A DNA stretch of 64,000 bases from contig CAWFEA010000004.1 of assembly GCA_963814745.1 (NCBI GenBank), forward strand, positions 744,001 through 808,000, read 5' to 3'. The DNA comes from CAWBRT01 sp963814745 (GTDB taxonomy: Bacteria > Acidobacteriota > Terriglobia > Terriglobales > Acidobacteriaceae). Both the position numbers and the translations under genes were made by a program. The notes beneath the pieces are model-generated. The model did not search any database. It was not told the origin of the DNA and worked only from the letters and a program-made list of their open reading frames with translations. The stretch's first letter is position 1. Each line of letters begins with the position of its first letter. Below, one piece after another: positions 1-9,239 of this stretch.

Positions 1-1910
1 GCGGTCCGGATGACGGCGGTGTCTGGACCGACGCGAATGCAGGCGTCAGTTTAACCATGCGGCGACTTGCGATTCTGGATTTGTCGCCCGCGGGACATCA
101 GCCGATGGTCTCCGTCTCCGGGAGATATGTCATTGTCTTCAACGGAGAAATCTACAACTGCGAGGAACTGCGCAGCGACCTTCTGGCCGAAGAGCCCACG
201 CTTCGCTTCCGCGGCCACTCCGATACGGAGGTAATGCTGGCGGCGTTTGAGCGATGGGGTATTTTGCAAGCAGTGTGCCGCTTCAACGGCATGTTTGCCT
301 TTGCCCTGTGGGACCGCAATAAGCGAACGTTGACTTTAGGGCGCGACCGCTTCGGCGAGAAGCCGCTCTACTACGGCGTCGCGAACGGCTGTTTGCTGTT
401 CGGCTCCGAGTTAAAGGCTTTACGCGCTCACCCACGGTTTTCGGGCGAGATCGATTTGAATGCGGTTGCGCTCTATCTTCGGCACAACTGTATCCCAGCC
501 CCATATTGCATCTACCGTAACACGCATAAACTGCCTCCCGGCACGCTGCTCACGTTTTCTGCCGATAGTTTTGCCGCTACGCCGCAGCCATTTTGGTCAG
601 TGCGCCGGATCGCCGAGTCCGGAGTTGCCAATCCATTTCAAGGCAGCGAACAGGAAGCCATCGATCGGCTGGAATCGCTTCTGCGTGATGCGGTTAAGAT
701 CCGCATGTATTCCGACGTCCCGCTCGGCGCGTTTCTCTCCGGAGGACTTGATTCCTCGACCATCGTGGCTCTCATGCAATCCCAGAGCGGTATCCCAGTC
801 AGGACGTTCTCGATTGGGTTGAGGGAGAGCGGCTACGATGAAGCCCCCGATGCGGCGCGTGTGGCGCGTCATCTGGGTACCGATCACACCGAGTTTTATG
901 TCACCCCGCAGGAAGCGATGGCGGTGGTGCCAAAGATTCCGCAGATCTATGACGAACCGTTCGCCGACTCTTCGCAGATTCCAACGTTTCTGGTCTCGCA
1001 ATTGGCTCGCCGGCATGTAACGGTCAGTCTTTCCGGGGATGGAGGCGACGAAATTTTCGGCGGCTACAATCGCCATACGTGGGGAGGCCCGCTGTGGCGA
1101 AAACTGAGCCGGATTCCGCTTCCGCTGCGGCGGGTCGGCGCGGCTGCCGTGACTGCACTGTCGCCGGATGCCTGGGACTCGCTCTACGGGGCAATCGGTC
1201 CGCTGTTGGGCCGCCGTTGGCGACAGCGTACGCCGGGGTACAAACTCCATAAGATGGCGTCCATCATGGACAGCGCCGATGCCTATGGCATGTACTATCG
1301 ATTAGCTTCGCATTGGTTCGAACCCAACCGGGTTATGCCAGGAGTTACCGAACCGCCGACGCTACTCACGAATGGCGATGCTGCCAATCTGCCCACCGCT
1401 ACCGAGCAAATGATGTACCTGGATTCGGTGACCTACTTGCCGGATGACATCTTGACGAAAGTAGACCGGGCAACCATGGCCGTGAGTTTGGAGGGCCGGA
1501 TCCCTTTTCTGGACCATCGGGTGGCGGAGTTCGCCTGGCGATTGCCGCTGTCTTTTCGCGTGCGCGACCGCGTCGGAAAGTGGATTCTCCGCCAAGTGCT
1601 CTATCGTCACGTCCCGCGTGAACTGGTAGAGCGGCCTAAGTTCGGTTTTGGCATACCATTGGATTCCTGGTTGCGAGGACCGCTTCGGGAATGGGCGGAA
1701 TCGCTATTAGACGAAAGCCGGCTGCGGAGTCAAGGACTATTCGATCCGCGCGTGATCCGGCGCACCTGGAAGCAGCATCTTGCCGGCCAGTCGCACTGGG
1801 AGTTTCACATATGGGACATCCTTATGTTCCAGGCATGGCTTGACGAAACCCATAGCGGCTATGCCGTGGGCTCTGACCGTACGACCCGCGCGGCCGAGAA
1901 ACCTGCATGA
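1..1910 (+). CDS. asnB: Asparagine synthase (glutamine-hydrolysing), 5' end cut by window
   Basis: Glutamine-dependent amidotransferase of the AsnB family, which moves ammonia from glutamine to an acyl-adenylate. The frame is open from base 3 and reads GPDDGGVWTDANAG before the first ATG at 57. That is the conserved RGPDDxG part of the class II glutaminase domain, so the true start and catalytic Cys lie upstream of the window and ATG 57 is internal. The synthetase domain has the PP-loop SGGLDSS (around base 748) and LSGDGGDEIFGGY (around 1035). AsnB paralogues are common in exopolysaccharide operons, where they may amidate sugar acids rather than make asparagine; that role is inferred here from the next genes. 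The stop overlaps the next ATG (ATGA). Confidence 0.93.
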   Translation, partial: GPDDGGVWTDANAGVSLTMRRLAILDLSPAGHQPMVSVSGRYVIVFNGEIYNCEELRSDLLAEEPTLRFRGHSDTEVMLAAFERWGILQAVCRFNGMFAFALWDRNKRTLTLGRDRFGEKPLYYGVANGCLLFGSELKALRAHPRFSGEIDLNAVALYLRHNCIPAPYCIYRNTHKLPPGTLLTFSADSFAATPQPFWSVRRIAESGVANPFQGSEQEAIDRLESLLRDAVKIRMYSDVPLGAFLSGGLDSSTIVALMQSQSGIPVRTFSIGLRESGYDEAPDAARVARHLGTDHTEFYVTPQEAMAVVPKIPQIYDEPFADSSQIPTFLVSQLARRHVTVSLSGDGGDEIFGGYNRHTWGGPLWRKLSRIPLPLRRVGAAAVTALSPDAWDSLYGAIGPLLGRRWRQRTPGYKLHKMASIMDSADAYGMYYRLASHWFEPNRVMPGVTEPPTLLTNGDAANLPTATEQMMYLDSVTYLPDDILTKVDRATMAVSLEGRIPFLDHRVAEFAWRLPLSFRVRDRVGKWILRQVLYRHVPRELVERPKFGFGIPLDSWLRGPLREWAESLLDESRLRSQGLFDPRVIRRTWKQHLAGQSHWEFHIWDILMFQAWLDETHSGYAVGSDRTTRAAEKPA

Positions 1911-3115
1911 GTGTCAAGGTCCTGCATGCAGTTACCTCTTCGTTGAGCCTGGTTCTTCTGAACGGTCAAATGGACTATTTGCGAAAGGTCGGCTTCGAAC
2001 CCGCGATCGTGTGCGGTTCCGGAAAACGGACCGAGGTCCTACAATCGGCCGAGTCTATTCCCGTGTTCACGACAGCCATCGAACGGGAGATTTCTCCGCT
2101 GCGCGATTTGCTTTCGCTCTGTCGCCTGTACGGCCTGGTGCGACGTTTGCATCCGGCAATCCTGAACGTTGGTACTCCCAAGGCAGGTCTGCTGGTCGGC
2201 GTAGCGGCATGGCTCAACCGTGTTCCTTGCCGGGTCTACACCCTGCGCGGTCTGCGCGTGGAGACCGCACGCGGAATCAAGCGCCGCATTCTTACCCTGA
2301 CCGAGCGCATCGCTTGCGCTTGCGCGAATCGCGTTGTTTGCGTAAGCCCAAGCCTGCAACGACGTGCCGCTGAATTGCAACTGGTGTCGCCGGAAAAGAC
2401 CCGCGTGTTGGGATCCGGGAGCAGCAACGGGGTCAACGTCGCGCACTTTGTGCCCACGGTCGAGCGGCGCGCGCAGGCAGCCGAAATTCGTCGGCGTCTT
2501 GGGATCGAGCCCGAAACTCCGGTGCTCGGTTTTGTCGGCCGCTTTACTCGCGATAAAGGACTCCCGGAATTGGTGGAAGCGTTCCGGTTGGTGCGGCAGC
2601 GCTTCCCGGACGCACGTCTGCTGCTGCTCGGGAGCTACGAACCCGGTGATCCCGTGCCGCCGCAGACACAAATGGCGATCGAATCCGATCCCGGAATCGT
2701 TCGCGTCGGCTTCACCGACGAGATCGCGTCGTACTATCATGCGATGGATATTTTCATCTTGCCTACGCACAGGGAAGGGTTCCCGAATTGCGTGCTGGAA
2801 GCGCAGGCGGCGGAATGCCCGGTAGTCACCACGCAGGCGACCGGAGCGGTCGACTCCATCGTGGACGACGTTACAGGACTCCTGGTGCCGGTCGGGGACG
2901 CCACAGCGACGGCAGAGGCGGTCATCAGGCTTCTCTCAGATCGTGCCATGGCCCGGCGCATGGGGCGCTGCGGCCGCGAGCGCGTGATGCGGGAGTTTCG
3001 GCAGGAGATTGTCTGGGAGGCCTTGGCTGAACTTTATCGCGAGTTGCTGCGCGAGCGCGGACTGCCACTGCCGGATTCACTCGCCACCGAAGGCGCTGCG
3101 AGCGTACGGACATGA
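1907..3115 (+). CDS. Glycosyltransferase, GT4 family
   Basis: A 402-residue retaining glycosyltransferase of the GT-B fold that probably adds a sugar to the lipid-linked glycan at the cytoplasmic face. The C-terminal half shows the GT4 signatures: GFVGRFTRDKGLPELVEAF near residue 208, and HREGFPNCVLEAQAAE near residue 287 with the nucleotide-sugar-binding E-x7-E pattern. The N-terminal acceptor domain resembles PglA-type capsule transferases (GTPKAGLL, RVYTLRGLR). The gene overlaps asnB and the following sugar transferase by ATGA, so the three are translationally coupled. Donor and acceptor sugars cannot be read from the sequence. Confidence 0.88.
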   Translation: MSVKVLHAVTSSLSLVLLNGQMDYLRKVGFEPAIVCGSGKRTEVLQSAESIPVFTTAIEREISPLRDLLSLCRLYGLVRRLHPAILNVGTPKAGLLVGVAAWLNRVPCRVYTLRGLRVETARGIKRRILTLTERIACACANRVVCVSPSLQRRAAELQLVSPEKTRVLGSGSSNGVNVAHFVPTVERRAQAAEIRRRLGIEPETPVLGFVGRFTRDKGLPELVEAFRLVRQRFPDARLLLLGSYEPGDPVPPQTQMAIESDPGIVRVGFTDEIASYYHAMDIFILPTHREGFPNCVLEAQAAECPVVTTQATGAVDSIVDDVTGLLVPVGDATATAEAVIRLLSDRAMARRMGRCGRERVMREFRQEIVWEALAELYRELLRERGLPLPDSLATEGAASVRT

Positions 3116-3741
3116 ATGCTTTTGCAAAACGTCTGCTTGACTTCTGGGCCGCTTTGCTGGGACTTGTCATACTGTCTCCGTTGCTTCTCGCCGTCGCCGT
3201 AGCGATCCGTCTGACCATGGGAACTCCCGTGCTGTTCCGGCAGACTCGGCCGGGGTATCGATCGCGGCCCTTTAAGGTGGTCAAGTATCGCACCATGACC
3301 GTTGGCGACACGGCTGTCACCCATCTGTCGGATGCAGGCCGGATCACTCCTCTTGGGGAGTGGCTGCGCCGCTTCAGTCTTGATGAGTTGCCACAACTGT
3401 GGAATGTGCTGGTGGGAGAGATGAGCCTGGTCGGCCCACGCCCGCTGCTGATGGAGTATCTGGAGCGGTACACGCCCGAGCAGGCGCGGCGTCAACTTGT
3501 GAAGCCAGGCATCACCGGATGGGCGCAGGTTCACGGCCGGCAGGACATTCCCTTCAGCCAGCGAATCGCTTATGACATCTGGTATGTCGACCACCAAGGC
3601 TTCTGGCTGGATATACGAATCCTGCTGCTCACATTGTTGAAGATTGCGGGCGGCTCCGGGGTGAAATCGGGACAAGATATCCGCGAGGTAGATGATCTAG
3701 GTCTTCATCCTGCCGTTCACAAACGCGAGGAGAACCAATGA
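3112..3741 (+). CDS. Undecaprenyl-phosphate sugar phosphotransferase (PglC-like)
   Basis: A 209-residue monotopic phosphoglycosyl transferase that starts glycan assembly by moving a sugar-1-phosphate onto undecaprenyl phosphate. It is the short, PglC-type form, with one hydrophobic re-entrant helix at residues 5-30 and no extra N-terminal membrane domain. Visible motifs are GTPVLFRQTRPG, KYRTMT, the catalytic Asp-Glu pair in SLDELPQLWNVL, GEMSLVGPRPLL and KPGITGWAQVHGR. Small enzymes of this group often take diacetamido sugars such as diNAcBac, which would suit the amino-sugar genes around it. It overlaps both neighbours by 4 bases. Confidence 0.93.
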   Translation: MNAFAKRLLDFWAALLGLVILSPLLLAVAVAIRLTMGTPVLFRQTRPGYRSRPFKVVKYRTMTVGDTAVTHLSDAGRITPLGEWLRRFSLDELPQLWNVLVGEMSLVGPRPLLMEYLERYTPEQARRQLVKPGITGWAQVHGRQDIPFSQRIAYDIWYVDHQGFWLDIRILLLTLLKIAGGSGVKSGQDIREVDDLGLHPAVHKREENQ

Positions 3742-4292
3742 TCGTTTTGGAAGAAGTGCTGCTCCGGCCTTTTGAGGCAAAGGACGTCGAGAGCCTCTAC
3801 GTCTTTCGCAATGATTGGGAAGTTATCCAGCATCTCGGCGGGTATTCCGCGGGTTACTCGCGCGCGAACCTGCAAGAGTGGATTCAGCGTCACTCCGGAC
3901 GCAATGACGAAATACTCTGGGCCATTGCCGAGCGAGACAGCGATCGCTGCATCGGCCATGTCGGTCTGTACGAGATCGATCATCGTATCCGGAAGGCTGA
4001 GTTTGCAATCGTGATCGGCGATTGCAACTGGTGGGGCAAAGGCCTGGGAAAGAAAGTCACCAAGGCGATTGTCGGATGGGGATTCTCCCAGTTGAACCTG
4101 CACAAGATCACACTCGGGGTCCTTGGCAACAACGAGCGTGCAATCCGCATGTACGAGAATTTAGGCTTCGGCCGCGAGGGCGTTTTGCGCGACGAGCAAT
4201 TTCGCGATGGCAAATACCTTGATCTCATCCAGATGGCGGTCTTCGAGGCAGAGTGGGCGGCGCAAGAAAAAGGAAAGGACCGCCGGGGATGA
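3738..4292 (+). CDS. GNAT family N-acetyltransferase (RimJ/RimL type)
   Basis: A 184-residue acetyl-CoA-dependent N-acetyltransferase. The acetyl-CoA loop is seen as GKGLGKKVTKAIVGWGF, followed by the family's NERAIRMYENLGF and REGVLRDEQFRDG, which are typical of RimJ/RimL-like sugar or protein acetyltransferases. It lies directly after the PglC-like transferase and before a PLP-fold enzyme, so the likely substrate is an amino-sugar nucleotide (the PseH/LegH/PglD role). No motif fixes the substrate. The start overlaps the preceding stop by ATGA and the stop overlaps the next ATG in the same way. Confidence 0.88.
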   Translation: MIVLEEVLLRPFEAKDVESLYVFRNDWEVIQHLGGYSAGYSRANLQEWIQRHSGRNDEILWAIAERDSDRCIGHVGLYEIDHRIRKAEFAIVIGDCNWWGKGLGKKVTKAIVGWGFSQLNLHKITLGVLGNNERAIRMYENLGFGREGVLRDEQFRDGKYLDLIQMAVFEAEWAAQEKGKDRRG

Positions 4293-5347
4293 CTCGAAGT
4301 TCGCGGTGGGAGGTCGGGAGTGAATTCCACTGGACCGGTCTGCCCGCGGGACCATTCTCCCCGTGGCCTCAACCCGCTAGCTGGCACCTGCTCGGACGAC
4401 ATTCGGTTTTGGCGTTGCTACAGTTCCTGGGCAAAACACGCGTTCTGTGGTTGCCGAGCTATTTCTGCCATGATGTCGCTCAATCCTGGGCGAAGGTCGC
4501 CAAAGTTCAGTTCTACCAGGATAGTCCTCAGCTTCCACACCCTGTCTGGCAAACCCTCAATCCCGGCAACGACGATGTGGTGCTGGCGGTGAATTACTTC
4601 GGCGCGGGCGATGGAGCCTGCTGGCGGGACTGGCATGGCGATCACAACTGCGTGCTGCTCGAAGATCATAGTCATGATTCCCACTCCGCGTGGGCGTTAA
4701 CGTCGAGCGCGGATTATGCGTTTTGTTCGTTGCGCAAACTCTTTCCGGTTCCCGACGGAGCGATACTGTGGTCTCCCGTGGGCCGCGAGCTGCCGGAATC
4801 TCCCCGAGTCCACTGCGAGACAGGCAGCTCAACGAAACTCGCCGCCATGTTCTTGAAGGCGGAGTATCTGGCCGGCCGCGGTCGGGACGACTTGAAAAAA
4901 CGATTTCGGCAGCTCCAGCTCTCCGGCGAAGCCCTCCTGGAGAACGCACCGCTGTCCGAAGCATCTCCGTTCACTCGCGAATATCTCGCGGCCGGTGCGC
5001 CTCGAAAGTGGCGCAAGCTGCGGCGCGATAATTTCTTGCATCTGCTTCAAGGAGTTGCGGAGTGGGCAATCGCGAAACCACTGATTTCACGGCTCGCGCG
5101 GGACAGCGCTCCGATGGGACTGGTGCTTGTGTTTGGCTCGCCGGCGGCGCGCGATCAGTATCGTGAAAAGCTGCGGCTGAGCGGAGTTTTTTGCCCGATT
5201 CATTGGTCTGCTCCCCCCGACTCGGATATGGCAACTCGCGAATTTGCAGCTCGCGTTTTTACGATTCCTTGCGATCAGCGTTACACCCGTCGAGAGATGG
5301 CGAAAATCGTAGCGATCCTGAGAGGAGGAGAACAGGTTGAGCGGTAG
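4289..5347 (+). CDS. PLP-fold (DegT-like) enzyme of unknown substrate
   Basis: A 352-residue protein that looks like a divergent fold-type I PLP enzyme. It has a small-domain start (VLALLQFLGKTRVLWLPSY), a cofactor-binding stretch LLEDHSHDSHS near residue 128, and SLRKLFPVPDGAIL near residue 152, where the Lys of SLRK is the likely Schiff-base residue. It is distant from ordinary DegT sugar aminotransferases. I chose ATG 4289 because it overlaps the GNAT stop as ATGA, like its neighbours; an in-frame start at 4253 lies inside the upstream gene. Its position between an acetyltransferase and a FemAB-like acyltransferase suggests amino-sugar or amino-acyl decoration. The family call is moderate and the substrate is unknown. 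Confidence 0.72.
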   Translation: MTRSSRWEVGSEFHWTGLPAGPFSPWPQPASWHLLGRHSVLALLQFLGKTRVLWLPSYFCHDVAQSWAKVAKVQFYQDSPQLPHPVWQTLNPGNDDVVLAVNYFGAGDGACWRDWHGDHNCVLLEDHSHDSHSAWALTSSADYAFCSLRKLFPVPDGAILWSPVGRELPESPRVHCETGSSTKLAAMFLKAEYLAGRGRDDLKKRFRQLQLSGEALLENAPLSEASPFTREYLAAGAPRKWRKLRRDNFLHLLQGVAEWAIAKPLISRLARDSAPMGLVLVFGSPAARDQYREKLRLSGVFCPIHWSAPPDSDMATREFAARVFTIPCDQRYTRREMAKIVAILRGGEQVER

Positions 5348-6458
5348 CGGTCTATTGACTTCATCCGAGACCGTGCAGGTGCTCACGCTCGATGGAGGCG
5401 GCCTTTCGCAATGGGACGTTCTGGTAGACTCGGCATCCACTCCCGACGTGTACTATCGGCCGGGGTATTTGCACGCCTACGCGGCTTCAGGACATGGACG
5501 CGCGATCGCTCTGCTTGTGGAAACCGCGGATATGCGGGTGCTCTTCCCGCTTCTGCTGAGAGAGTTGTCGGAAGTCTCTTTCGCTGGCGCCGCCGCGGGC
5601 TATGATGCCGCTACTGCTTATGGCTATGGAGGACTGCTGGTTATTGCGGGACCTGCGCATCCCCGTCAGGACCAAATGCAAGCCGTCTTGCAGGAATTGC
5701 GCTGTTGGTGCCGCGAAAACGGAGTTATCAGTCTTCTCCTGCGTTTTCATCCTGTGCTGAAGCAGGAGGATTGGCTCGCTCTCCCGCCTGATCCTGACTG
5801 CCGTCCCTCGCATTTCGGTCCCACTATCGCGATTGATCTTTCCCTCTGGAACGAAGCCGCGAACTGCATTGCTACCATCCAGAAGGGGCGGCGTTCCGAT
5901 CTTAACTTCGCCCGCCGCTCTTTGCAGTTGACCTGGGCGTCGGAGTGTAATGCACTCATGGAACATCTGGGGCTGTTCCATGATCTCTACGAGTATCGAA
6001 TGGACCAGCTTAAGGCGCGAGCATTCTACCATTTCCCACCGAGCTACTATGGCGCCTTAGCCGAGGGACTCGGCTCAAGGCTAGACGTGGCCATTGCCTG
6101 GCTGGACGGAAAACCGGTCGGCGCGGCGATTTTCATGTCGGACCGCGACCTCGCTCACTACCATCTGAGCGCCGGCAACGAGAGCGGCCGTGTGCACAAG
6201 GCAACGACGCTGATCCTCAACGGCGGCGCTGCTTGGGCGCGTGTCAGGGGATGCCGATACCTTCATCTCGGCGGCGGAACCGGCGGAGCGGACACGCTCT
6301 TCGCGTTCAAAAACAGTTTCAGCCCCAATGTGCTCCAGTATTCATCCCTCGGTATAGTCACCGACCGCCCCCGGTACGACCCACTTGTGCGACAACGCAT
6401 TGGGGCCGCACATTTGGGCTCTCTTCGGCCGGACTTTTTTCCCGAGTATCGGGGATGA
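5337..6458 (+). CDS. FemAB-like GNAT acyltransferase
   Basis: A 373-residue protein with the two-lobed GNAT layout of FemAB/FemX-type proteins, which transfer amino-acyl or acyl groups to cell-wall or surface-glycan precursors. Supporting stretches are IQKGRRSDLNFARRS near residue 181, AIFMSDRDLAHYHLSAGN near residue 263, and GGAAWARVRGCRYLHLGGG near residue 297, the usual LL-WA-G-DLGG end of the family. The start is a TTG at 5337, 11 bases inside the upstream gene. FemAB-like proteins are frequent in exosortase and exopolysaccharide loci. Which group it moves, and onto what, cannot be told. Confidence 0.78.
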   Translation: MSGSGLLTSSETVQVLTLDGGGLSQWDVLVDSASTPDVYYRPGYLHAYAASGHGRAIALLVETADMRVLFPLLLRELSEVSFAGAAAGYDAATAYGYGGLLVIAGPAHPRQDQMQAVLQELRCWCRENGVISLLLRFHPVLKQEDWLALPPDPDCRPSHFGPTIAIDLSLWNEAANCIATIQKGRRSDLNFARRSLQLTWASECNALMEHLGLFHDLYEYRMDQLKARAFYHFPPSYYGALAEGLGSRLDVAIAWLDGKPVGAAIFMSDRDLAHYHLSAGNESGRVHKATTLILNGGAAWARVRGCRYLHLGGGTGGADTLFAFKNSFSPNVLQYSSLGIVTDRPRYDPLVRQRIGAAHLGSLRPDFFPEYRG

Positions 6459-7654
6459 TCATGAGCGGTATGACCGTTGCATCTCAGCGGCGAGGCGGTG
6501 ACACGGTAAGCGAGGTCCCGCGGTCGAGAGAACAAAGGCCCGGGGCGGCCACAATCCGCGTTGCCCTCTTTCATCCTTCGTTGATCAGCGGCGGCATTCA
6601 GCGAGTATTCCTGAATTTGGCTCGTGGATTCATGGAGCACGGGATAGCCGTGGACCTGGTTCAAGCCACGCCGGAGAATGAGATACGCGATCAAGCGCCC
6701 GTGGGTGTGCGATTAGTGGACTTGAACGCGCGCCGAGCACTGACAAGCCTGCCGGCATTGATCAGGTACTTGGGACGGGAACGCCCGGATGCGCTGATTT
6801 CCGGTGCGATCCAGACGAATATTATGGCGGTCTGGGCACGACGCCTTAGCGGCGTAAGCACGAAATTAATTCTGACCGAACATAATGTGATTTCCGTTAT
6901 CGCGGCGGGGGCTCGGACTCGTCGCGCCAAGGTGACTCCGTGGTTGGTACGCCGGTTCTATCCGTGGGCCGAGGAGTTGGTCGCAGTTTCCCATGGCGTG
7001 GCCGCCGATCTTGCGCGCCTGATCGGAATGCCGGTTCAGAAGATCCGGGTTATCTATAATCCGATTGTTGGTCCGGATCTCTGGAGGCGCGCCGAGGAGC
7101 CGGTTGAACATCCGTGGTTTGCCCAAGGTCAGAAGCCGGTCTTGATTGCGGTCGGGCGGCTGCACTACCATAAGGATTACCCCACACTGCTGCGGGCGTT
7201 TGCGGCCTTGCGCAAGAGCGTCAACTGCCGGTTGATGTTCTTGGGTGACGGTGAAGAGCGCGGCAACCTGAAATCGCTGGCACGCGAACTTGGAGCAGAG
7301 ACGGATGTGTTGTTTGCGGGCAACGTACCCAATCCGCTGCCCTATATGCGTCGTGCCGCAGCCCTGGTGCTAACTTCGACATGCGAGGCGCTGCCGACCG
7401 TGCTGATCGAGGCTTTGGCGGTGGGTGTTCCTATCGTGGCCACGGACTGTCCGGTTGGTCCCCGTGAAATTCTCGTGGATGGCACTTATGGAACGCTGGT
7501 TCCGGTCGGCAAGCCTGACGCCATCGCCCGCGCCATAAAAAGCGTTCTGCAATCACCCCGGCCTCAGTTGTCAAAGGACAGTCTCCAGCGGTTTGAGCAC
7601 GGGACTGCCGTACAAGCATACTTGGATCTGCTGACCGACAGGAGTGAGCGATAA
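6455..7654 (+). CDS. Glycosyltransferase, GT4 family
   Basis: A 399-residue GT-B glycosyltransferase. The N-terminal domain has HPSLISGGIQRVFLNLARG (the GG(I/V)-R-x-LxLA acceptor motif) near residue 38. The C-terminal domain has IAVGRLHYHKDYPTLLRAFA near residue 230 and TSTCEALPTVLIEALAVGVP near residue 307. ATG 6455 overlaps the preceding stop as ATGA; the same frame is open further upstream but inside the FemAB-like gene. This is the last gene of the first overlapping block and is followed by 104 non-coding bases. Donor and acceptor are unknown. Confidence 0.9.
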   Translation: MIMSGMTVASQRRGGDTVSEVPRSREQRPGAATIRVALFHPSLISGGIQRVFLNLARGFMEHGIAVDLVQATPENEIRDQAPVGVRLVDLNARRALTSLPALIRYLGRERPDALISGAIQTNIMAVWARRLSGVSTKLILTEHNVISVIAAGARTRRAKVTPWLVRRFYPWAEELVAVSHGVAADLARLIGMPVQKIRVIYNPIVGPDLWRRAEEPVEHPWFAQGQKPVLIAVGRLHYHKDYPTLLRAFAALRKSVNCRLMFLGDGEERGNLKSLARELGAETDVLFAGNVPNPLPYMRRAAALVLTSTCEALPTVLIEALAVGVPIVATDCPVGPREILVDGTYGTLVPVGKPDAIARAIKSVLQSPRPQLSKDSLQRFEHGTAVQAYLDLLTDRSER

Positions 7655-7758
7655 ATTGTTTTTGTCTGGCGTTTTTAATGACAATGCTGGTTCGAACGTG
7701 CGTGGACATTGCATTAGAGTATTTGGCGTCCTTTTACCGTGAATTTGGTGGTTAAGGT

Positions 7759-9015
7759 ATGGCTATGACTGTTTTGTCTTCAAAATTGAACTCTGAATTA
7801 GCTGTCGATGGCGGACCAAAGCTTCGGTCCCAACCTTTCGCTGCTTGGCCGTCGTTTGCCGAGGACGAGATCGAAGCGGCCGAACGCGTACTACGTTCTG
7901 GAAAAATCAATTACTGGACGGGTGAAGAGGGGCGCCGCTTCGAAGTCGAATACGCCGGCTTTGTGGGATGCAAACACGCCGTTGCTGTGGCAAACGGGAG
8001 CGTCGCGCTCGAACTTTGTCTGCATGCGATGGGAATCGGTCCGGGTGACGAAGTCGTCGTTCCCAGCCGCACGTTCATCGCTTCGGCAAGTTGCGTCGTC
8101 ATGTGCGGCGCCACTCCTGTGATGGCTGACGTCGATCGCGACTCGCAGAACATCACGGCCGAGACTATCCGCGCGGTGCTAACCCCGCGAACTCGCGCCG
8201 TCATCGCGGTGCATCTGTCCGGCTGGCCTTGCGACATGGACCCCATTCTCGAACTAGCCCGTGAACGCGGACTGAAGGTCATCGAGGATTGCGCTCAGGC
8301 ACATGGGGCAACGTACAAAGGACGGCCCGTGGGCTCAATGGGTGATGCTAACGCTTTCTCCTTCTGTCAGGACAAGATCATGACGACGGGAGGAGAAGGC
8401 GGCCTGGTCACAACGAATGATTCTGAAGTTTGGTCCCGCGCATGGTCTCGCAAGGATCACGGTAAGAGCTATGACGCCATCTATAACCGCCCTCGTCCGC
8501 GGGGCCGCAATTGGCCGCATGAGTCGTTCGGCACCAACTGGAGACTCACGGAAATGCAGTCTGCGATCGGCCGGATTATGCTGCGCAAGCTGCCGGAAAT
8601 GATAAAAAAACGCCGCCAGCTTGCTTCCATACTGAGCCAGCGCTTCTCGTCTATGCCGGCGCTGCGCGTCACGGCTCCGCCGAAGGATATCTATCATTCC
8701 TATTACAAATATGATGTCTTCTTGCGTCGGGAATTCTTGCGTGAGGGATGGGATCAACAGCGCGTCATCGAAGCTATCAATGCCGAAGGCATTCCGTGCT
8801 TCAGTGGAAGTTGCAGCGAGATTTATCTGGAAAAGGCGTTTCCGGAGTCGATGCGGCCGCCCTCAAGGCTGCCGGTTGCAAAGGAACTGGGTGAGACGGC
8901 GCTGATGTTTCTTGTTCACCCTACGCTCTCGGAGACCGACATGCATGACGTTGCCGATGGAGTGCAAAGGGTTTTGACGGTTGCGGCGGAGCGGATCAGC
9001 ACCCTCACATTCTAA
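7759..9015 (+). CDS. DegT/DnrJ/EryC1/StrS aminotransferase
   Basis: A 418-residue PLP-dependent sugar aminotransferase that converts a keto-sugar nucleotide to the amino sugar with glutamate as usual donor. The family motifs are plain: NGSVALELCLHAMGIGPGDE, PSRTFIASASCVVMCGATPV, IEDCAQAHGATYKG, and SFCQDKIMTTGGEGG with the Schiff-base Lys in QDK. It is a candidate for the LegC-type step of the nonulosonic acid route, since no other clear sugar aminotransferase lies near legB; this assignment is inference. It has its own 104-base upstream region and is followed by about 400 bases holding only a gene relic. Confidence 0.92.
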   Translation: MAMTVLSSKLNSELAVDGGPKLRSQPFAAWPSFAEDEIEAAERVLRSGKINYWTGEEGRRFEVEYAGFVGCKHAVAVANGSVALELCLHAMGIGPGDEVVVPSRTFIASASCVVMCGATPVMADVDRDSQNITAETIRAVLTPRTRAVIAVHLSGWPCDMDPILELARERGLKVIEDCAQAHGATYKGRPVGSMGDANAFSFCQDKIMTTGGEGGLVTTNDSEVWSRAWSRKDHGKSYDAIYNRPRPRGRNWPHESFGTNWRLTEMQSAIGRIMLRKLPEMIKKRRQLASILSQRFSSMPALRVTAPPKDIYHSYYKYDVFLRREFLREGWDQQRVIEAINAEGIPCFSGSCSEIYLEKAFPESMRPPSRLPVAKELGETALMFLVHPTLSETDMHDVADGVQRVLTVAAERISTLTF

Positions 9016-9074
9016 TGCTGGTGAAAAGACTACGGGGGCCAGCCTAGTTTCGCGATGAGGCCTGAATCAGTTGG

Positions 9075-9239
9075 TCATGCGAGCTCAACCTGAGCAGGAC
9101 TTCCGTTCAGTTTCAAGTTCTGCAACGTGCGTGCCAGGTTGCGCGCATCAGGCTCGAAAGCCATGACCCGGCCATTTGGTCCAACTTGGGCTGCAATCAC
9201 GGCAGACAGCACACCAGCTAAAGCTCCGGCGTCGAGGCG
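9075..9239 (-). pseudogene. FkbM-type methyltransferase fragment
   Basis: Read on the minus strand this stretch gives DAGALAGVLSAVIAAQ, GPNGRVMAFEPDARNLARTL and QNLKLNGSPAQVELA, then a stop. That is the SAM-binding core of FkbM methyltransferases (DVGANxG...GxVxAFEPxPxN...NxxLNG). Only about 54 codons remain, with a stop directly upstream at 9240-9242, and the glycine-rich loop is altered (DAGALAG for DVGANIG). It is a relic of a gene that once ran opposite to the operon. The rest of 9016-9419 shows no other coding or structural signal apart from the leader of the next gene. Confidence 0.68.
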
